From NCBI GenBank assembly GCA_946480815.1, contig CAMLLB010000001.1, positions 62,001 through 126,000 of the forward strand: a DNA stretch of 64,000 bases. The letters run 5' to 3'. The position numbers and the translations under genes are program-made. Positions 60,155 through 64,000 of this stretch are shown here, piece by piece; position 1 is the first letter of the stretch; each line of letters starts with the position of its first letter. A model generated the notes under the pieces. It ran no database searches, had not been told where the DNA came from, and saw only the letters and a list, made by a program, of their open reading frames with translations. Source of the DNA: an uncultured Flavobacteriales bacterium (GTDB lineage: Bacteria; Bacteroidota; Bacteroidia; Flavobacteriales; Crocinitomicaceae).

Positions 60155-60703
60155 TTAAAACGCTTCGTCTGCATCGACCAGGTATCGTTCCTTAATGATA
60201 TTGCAGTGATGAATGGTGTGTCCAACGATCATCCAGCCCAGATTGCGCGGAGTGTTCGGTGAGTTGTTTGCAGTCCCGATCGAATCCAGCATAGCACTTG
60301 TCATTCCTTTGAATAATGAAATCGTTGCTTTACGTACATCGATGAATTCGGACCTTAAATCCTCCAATGTACGCTGATCCGTATTATTGTGTTGCGCATA
60401 CCAGCCTTCATCAAATCCATCCAAAGCCGTTTTATCTTTTCGTGAAAAACGCAATGCACGGTATTGAAAAATACGTTCTGCTTCTATAAAATGGAGGAGT
60501 ACACCTTTTAGCGTCCATTTTTCATCTGCATATTGAAAATCTGCTTTTGCCCGGGGAAGATCTGTGATAAATGCAGCAGTTTCCTCCAAATCTTTCTCCA
60601 GTGCAAGGATCAGATCATCCTGCCCCAAAGTGCGGTCGAAATAATATTTTGCGTAAGCCGGTGCAAACTCGGGGTTTGGTCTTCCAATGAAATGATTAGC
60701 CAT
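60155..60703 (-). CDS. DinB/YfiT family protein
   Basis: The 182-residue four-helix metal-binding protein has LKGVLLHFIEAERIFQYRALRFSR with the first ligand His, and GWMIVGHTIHHCNIIKERYL with two later ligands, in DinB family positions. Possible thiol-dependent (bacillithiol or mycothiol-type) transferase; substrate unknown. It is bounded by a 32-base palindrome at its 3' end and a CCGATA palindrome upstream. Confidence 0.85.
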   Translation of the reverse strand: MANHFIGRPNPEFAPAYAKYYFDRTLGQDDLILALEKDLEETAAFITDLPRAKADFQYADEKWTLKGVLLHFIEAERIFQYRALRFSRKDKTALDGFDEGWYAQHNNTDQRTLEDLRSEFIDVRKATISLFKGMTSAMLDSIGTANNSPNTPRNLGWMIVGHTIHHCNIIKERYLVDADEAF

Positions 60704-60733
60704 AATCAGCAGTTTTGTTTCACATGTTCAAAT

Positions 60734-60750
60734 TCCGATAACTATCGGGA
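60734..60750. repeat. Short palindrome CCGATA-AC-TATCGG
   Basis: CCGATA and TATCGG around AC, similar to the ATCCCGATAATTATCGGGAT core in the mutY-ssb gap (36340-36359). It lies 30 bases upstream of the DinB start and may be part of the same family. Confidence 0.45.
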
Positions 60751-60803
60751 TCAAAATTCAAAGTTGACATTAAAACGCCTTGAACCTTTTTGAACGGTCT
60801 ATT

Positions 60804-62171
60804 TTAAAGATTTTTATCCAATAAATATACGAAAGAAGCCATGCTTGCACAACCCAATTCGAGTTCACGCTTGTTTACGCTTTCAAAAACATCGCTTGCC
60901 GCATGGTGAAAGTCAAAATAACGCTGTGAATCCGGAACAAAGCCAAAAAGAGGAATTCCTTCGTAAGCCGATTTTAAAGGGCTGATATCCACTCCGCCGT
61001 ATCCAGCTTCGAAATGATGTAAATCGTAAGGTGCAAGAACGGATGCAAAACTTTTGATCAGTTGAACGTAGGATTCTTTTCCGTCACATTCGAAACCATC
61101 GGGACTAAAACCACCGCGATCACTTTCCACCGCAGCAATTTGTTTTTGGTTTTCTTTTTTTGCCCAGGTTGCATATGCGTGCCCGCCTTTATTTCCGTTT
61201 TCCTCATTCATAAAGAAAACCACGCGTATAGTATGTTTCGGTTTAATACCTGAAACTTTCAAAATGCGTAATGCTTCCAGGCAATGAATGATCCCTGCTC
61301 CGTCGTCGTGAGCTCCTTCACCGGCATCCCACGAATCCAGATGTCCGCCGATGGTAATGATCTCATTCGGTTTTTCAGTTCCGGTTAATTCTCCCATTAC
61401 ATTAAAAGAAGGTTCATCCGGGAAATCACGGCAATCCATTTCCATGATCAGGCTTACTTTTCCTTTTTCCAATGCTCTTGACAGTTCATTGGAAGAAATC
61501 GTGGAAAGTGCTCCGGCCGGAATTTTAGAAACACTCTCTTCATAATACATGGAACCCGTATGTGGAAAATGATCTTCCGGTAAAGCCAGTGAGCGAATAA
61601 CGACTGCTACTGCTCCGAGTTTCGCGCTTTCAACGGCGCCTTGTCCACGAATACCGTAGCAACCTCCGTAAGCTTTGAAAGTAACGATGTCTGCCGGATT
61701 CATAGGCTGATTCAGAAATACTATTTTTCCCTGTACACTTGCTTTCGGAGCTTTTTTCAAGTCATCCAATGATTTGAATTCGATCACTTCTGCTTTCAGT
61801 GTTCCGTTCGTTCCGATTGAACCGCCTAATGCCAATATGTCAACCGGAGTAACTTCTCCGTTACCGATCTGGATCCAGGCAACTTCTTTGTTTCCTCTTT
61901 CCCAGTGCGGTACCATGACCGGTTGCAGGTATATTTTATCGAATCCGTAGGTTTCCATTTTTCGTTTTCCCCATTCAACAGCCATTTGGGCCTGTGCAGA
62001 ACCGGAAAGCCGTGCCCCGATCCCTTTACATAAAGAGCGCAGGTCTTCGTAGGATTTTCCACGAATCAGGGCTTCGTCGAAGAATTTGCGGATAATCGTT
62101 GAATCGTTTTGGCTGAAAACCGGGTTTAAACTGAGTAGGACTGAGATGAAAAATAGTTTGCGAAACGGCAT
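60804..62171 (-). CDS. Secreted M28 family zinc peptidase with PA domain
   Basis: The 455-residue protein has a signal peptide (MPFRKLFFISVLLSLNPVFS), an inserted PA (protease-associated) domain (about residues 120-220), and the M28 core. Its ligands are GGHLDSWD (His, Asp), AHDDGAG (Asp), MNEENGNKGGHAY (Glu), AVESDRGG (Glu/Asp) and FHHAASD (His), the usual co-catalytic zinc set. Aminopeptidase or carboxypeptidase specificity is not determinable. No T9SS tail. Downstream of it lies a palindrome-repeat element and the four-helix protein. Confidence 0.9.
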   Translation of the reverse strand: MPFRKLFFISVLLSLNPVFSQNDSTIIRKFFDEALIRGKSYEDLRSLCKGIGARLSGSAQAQMAVEWGKRKMETYGFDKIYLQPVMVPHWERGNKEVAWIQIGNGEVTPVDILALGGSIGTNGTLKAEVIEFKSLDDLKKAPKASVQGKIVFLNQPMNPADIVTFKAYGGCYGIRGQGAVESAKLGAVAVVIRSLALPEDHFPHTGSMYYEESVSKIPAGALSTISSNELSRALEKGKVSLIMEMDCRDFPDEPSFNVMGELTGTEKPNEIITIGGHLDSWDAGEGAHDDGAGIIHCLEALRILKVSGIKPKHTIRVVFFMNEENGNKGGHAYATWAKKENQKQIAAVESDRGGFSPDGFECDGKESYVQLIKSFASVLAPYDLHHFEAGYGGVDISPLKSAYEGIPLFGFVPDSQRYFDFHHAASDVFESVNKRELELGCASMASFVYLLDKNL

Positions 62172-62190
62172 ATTTTTAATTATTATAATT

Positions 62191-62226
62191 GCGAATTGCG
62201 TCCGTCAGCTGACGGAGCGAATTGCG
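62191..62226. repeat. 16-base palindrome inside a 10-base direct repeat
   Basis: GCGAATTGCG at 62191-62200, the perfect palindrome TCCGTCAG/CTGACGGA at 62201-62216, then GCGAATTGCG again at 62217-62226. The direct repeats abut the palindrome exactly, as if it had been inserted with a target duplication. It lies in the gap between the M28 peptidase start and the four-helix gene stop. Confidence 0.75.
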
Positions 62227-62266
62227 AATATATTGATATTAGGTAACAGAAGGATTTATTTCGAAA

Positions 62267-62623
62267 CTATTTTAATCTGTTTTGGGTTGTTTTGATAATT
62301 GAGGTGAGAATTCTCATTAACTCATCGCATAATTTGATCAATTTTAACGCTGTATCCTGAGATAAAAAATCAGTTGCTTCAAGAAGATTCAACCAGTAAA
62401 GTGTTTCATTTGCTTCTTTCCTTGAAATTTGAAGTTTATGAATGAAATCTTTGGTAGACTGGCCGTGAACTGCTTCCGAAATATTTGCTCCAATGGAAGT
62501 CCCTGAGCGTAAAAGTTGTTTGGAAAGAACGAATTCTTTTTTTTCAAATGCTAGCTGTTTGTAGGTGTCGACAATTTTAATTGCAAATTCAAAGCTCTTT
62601 TTTTCAATAATATTTTCTGACAT
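62267..62623 (-). CDS. Four-helix bundle protein (23S rRNA-intervening-sequence type)
   Basis: The 118-residue protein has the family signature KSFEFAIKIVDTYKQLAFEKKEFVLSKQLLRSGTSIGANISEAVHGQSTKDFIHKLQISRKEANETLYWLNLL. These proteins are named for occurrence in 23S rRNA intervening sequences, but this one is stand-alone. It is surrounded by AATTCG-type repeat sequence: GCGAATTGCG on one side and CGAAATTCGCAATTC on the other. Confidence 0.85.
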   Translation of the reverse strand: MSENIIEKKSFEFAIKIVDTYKQLAFEKKEFVLSKQLLRSGTSIGANISEAVHGQSTKDFIHKLQISRKEANETLYWLNLLEATDFLSQDTALKLIKLCDELMRILTSIIKTTQNRLK

Positions 62624-62734
62624 GCGAATTTTGTTTCTTACTTAAGATAATAAAAATTAGGATTTGATATTCAGTGTTTTAATAAGAAAAATCAATCATT
62701 CGAAATTCGCAATTCTGAATTCGTAATTATAAAG

Positions 62735-62742
62735 TATCTTTG
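62735..62742 (+). promoter_or_regulatory. Putative -7 element of ychF
   Basis: TATCTTTG matches TAnnTTTG and ends 14 bases before the ATG at 62757. No TTG at the right distance upstream is clear. Confidence 0.5.
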
Positions 62743-62756
62743 CAAAAATTTTTTTT

Positions 62757-63854
62757 ATGGCATTGAAATGCGGAATAGTTGGTTTGCCGAATGTGGGTAA
62801 GTCGACTTTGTTTAATTGTTTATCTAACGCTAAAGCGCAATCTGCGAATTTTCCTTTCTGTACAATCGAACCGAACGTTGGAACGATCTCTGTTCCTGAT
62901 CCGCGTTTGGAGAAGCTGGAATCCATGGTGAATCCGGAGAGAGTTGTTCCGACAACGATGGAAATTGTGGATATCGCCGGTTTGGTGAAAGGAGCTTCAA
63001 AAGGTGAAGGTTTGGGTAATCAATTCCTGGCAAACATCCGTGAAACCGATGCTATCCTGCACGTACTGCGTTGTTTTGAGGATGGGAATATTATTCACGT
63101 TGACGGACGCGTAGACCCTGTAAGTGATAAAGAGATTATCGATATCGAATTGCAGTTGAAGGATTTGGAATCAATTGAAAAACGCATTCAGTCTTTGGCT
63201 CGTTCGTTGAAGTCTGGTGATAAAGAAGTTGTGAAAGAAAATGATCTGGCAGTTGCGATCAAAGCTACTTTGGAACAGGGGAAATCTGTTCGTTCTATGA
63301 ACTTTGATGAAAAGGAACGCGAAATTGTTCAGAAATTCCAGTTGATTACTTCGAAACCGGTAATGTATGTTTGCAACGTGGAGGAATCTTCTGTGAAGAC
63401 AGGAAATGCACATGTTGAAGCAGTCCGTGAAGCAGTGAAAGATGAGAACGCACAGATACTGATCGTAGGAGCAAAAATTGAAGCGGATATTGCGGAATTG
63501 GAAACGTATGAAGAGCGTCAGATGTTCCTTGAGGAACTTGGTCTGGAAGAGCCGGGGGTGAACCGCTTGATCCGTTCGGCATATGCTTTATTGAATCTGC
63601 AAACGTATTTTACGGCAGGAGTGAAGGAAGTTCGTGCATGGACAGTTCCTGTTGGTGCAACTGCTCCGCAAGCTGCAGGAGTGATCCATACGGATTTCGA
63701 AAAAGGATTCATTCGTGCAGAAGTAATGAAATATGACGATTACACGACTTTAGGTTCCGAAGCGGCAGTGAAAGAAGCAGGGAAGTTTAAAGTAGAAGGA
63801 AAAGAATATATCGTGCAGGATGGTGACATTATGCATTTCAGATTTAACGTATAA
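62757..63854 (+). CDS. ychF: Redox-regulated ATPase/GTPase YchF
   Basis: OBG-family ribosome-associated ATPase. The 365-residue protein begins MALKCGIVGLPNVGKSTLFN (P-loop), then NFPFCTIEPN, VDIAGLVKGASKGEGLGNQFLANI (G3 region), a coiled coil insertion and a TGS domain (GVKEVRAWTVPVGATAPQAAGVIHTDFEKGFIRAEV, KEAGKFKVEGKEYIVQDGDIMHFRFNV). Full length. Its own promoter and terminator flank it. Confidence 0.97.
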   Translation: MALKCGIVGLPNVGKSTLFNCLSNAKAQSANFPFCTIEPNVGTISVPDPRLEKLESMVNPERVVPTTMEIVDIAGLVKGASKGEGLGNQFLANIRETDAILHVLRCFEDGNIIHVDGRVDPVSDKEIIDIELQLKDLESIEKRIQSLARSLKSGDKEVVKENDLAVAIKATLEQGKSVRSMNFDEKEREIVQKFQLITSKPVMYVCNVEESSVKTGNAHVEAVREAVKDENAQILIVGAKIEADIAELETYEERQMFLEELGLEEPGVNRLIRSAYALLNLQTYFTAGVKEVRAWTVPVGATAPQAAGVIHTDFEKGFIRAEVMKYDDYTTLGSEAAVKEAGKFKVEGKEYIVQDGDIMHFRFNV

Positions 63855-63874
63855 ATTTGAATAAACTATTTGAA

Positions 63875-63905
63875 AGTCCTTCCGCGATTGCGGAGGGACT
63901 TTTTG
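63875..63905 (+). terminator. Terminator after ychF
   Basis: AAGTCC-T-TCCGC and GCGGA-G-GGACTT pair around GATT, followed by a T-run. The TCCGC-GATT-GCGGA core resembles the TCCGCC-family palindromes elsewhere in the window. Confidence 0.8.
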
Positions 63906-64000
63906 TTTATACTCGTTTACAAGGTTTAGATCCTGTTAGCCCAATTTTCCATCGAATCTTTTTGCCAGAAAGATGGGAAGAACCGGCGTTGCTGGAAGGC

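Noticed and set aside
62267..62623. Ribosomal RNA intervening sequence
   Set aside because: The protein family suggests it, but there is no rRNA sequence around the gene, so it is treated as a stand-alone four-helix protein gene.
63907..64000. Possible end of a minus-strand gene at the right edge
   Set aside because: Two minus-strand frames are open from the edge (stops near 63926 and 63907), and neither gives a recognisable domain in 25-30 codons, so I cannot choose one.

Overview
The window (about 40% GC by eye) is a chromosome segment of a gliding Bacteroidota bacterium, most likely order Flavobacteriales and perhaps Fluviicola/Crocinitomicaceae; the genus is inference. The evidence is gliding genes gldD and gldE, three secreted proteins with C-terminal sorting domains of the type IX secretion system (T9SS), a DnaK with the GGGTHDVS phosphate loop, a menaquinone (menC-menA) pathway, DUF4296, DUF3127 and DUF5672 proteins, and promoters with the Bacteroidota -7 element TAnnTTTG. 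Genes are tightly packed. No gene-free stretch exceeds 300 bases. I see no rRNA, tRNA, CRISPR array, prophage or transposase.

Layout. 1-10643 is a surface-glycan region. On the minus strand are a truncated methyltransferase and pseF-pseC-pseB (CMP-pseudaminic acid). Divergent from them on the plus strand are gmd-fcl (GDP-L-fucose), a glycosyltransferase and a GNGPSL-motif protein. A DUF5672 glycosyltransferase, a methyltransferase and a Wzx-like flippase follow. 10640-18054 (minus) holds alaS and a UbiB-like kinase / ABC ATPase / membrane protein operon. 18197-25433 holds two APC permeases, dnaK behind a sigma-54-like promoter, and menC-menA. 25535-31192 is mixed metabolism: outer-membrane protein, nitronate monooxygenase, hotdog protein, rhodanese, DedA, aroE, an AlbA/Schlafen-type protein and small unknowns.

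31346-40270 holds a secreted M14 carboxypeptidase and then the chain gldD-gldE-ssb-mutY / HU / a 30-residue basic protein / rng / recX. 40383-48279 holds a lipoprotein, a T9SS cargo protein, a dolichol-phosphate-mannose-synthase-like enzyme, pyrC, a DUF4296 lipoprotein, an unknown, ruvC, and a flippase-like plus GT2 pair. 48383-58407 holds small secreted and membrane proteins, DUF3127, a flavin reductase, two more T9SS-era secreted proteins (choice-of-anchor L, M1 peptidase), a DUF1801 protein, an alpha-CTD-like protein, HPP, OsmC, a methyltransferase, MarC and a histidine kinase. 58703-63854 holds an alpha-oxoamine synthase (possible sulfonolipid/capnine or sphingolipid enzyme), DinB, an M28 peptidase, a four-helix bundle protein and ychF.

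The most distinctive non-coding signal is a high density of different palindromic intergenic elements. They include a three-copy REP-like family with compensating stem changes, a 16-base palindrome framed by 10-base direct repeats, and a perfect 32-base palindrome. There are also very compact junctions: convergent genes sharing one TTAA as both stops, divergent start codons overlapping in CCATGC, and a terminator overlapping a promoter. I found no wholly new multigene system. The best candidates for new biology are the kinase/ABC operon with a changed H-loop, the GNGPSL protein beside the pseudaminic acid genes, the alpha-CTD-like protein, the SSB-tailed DUF3127 protein and the REP family.
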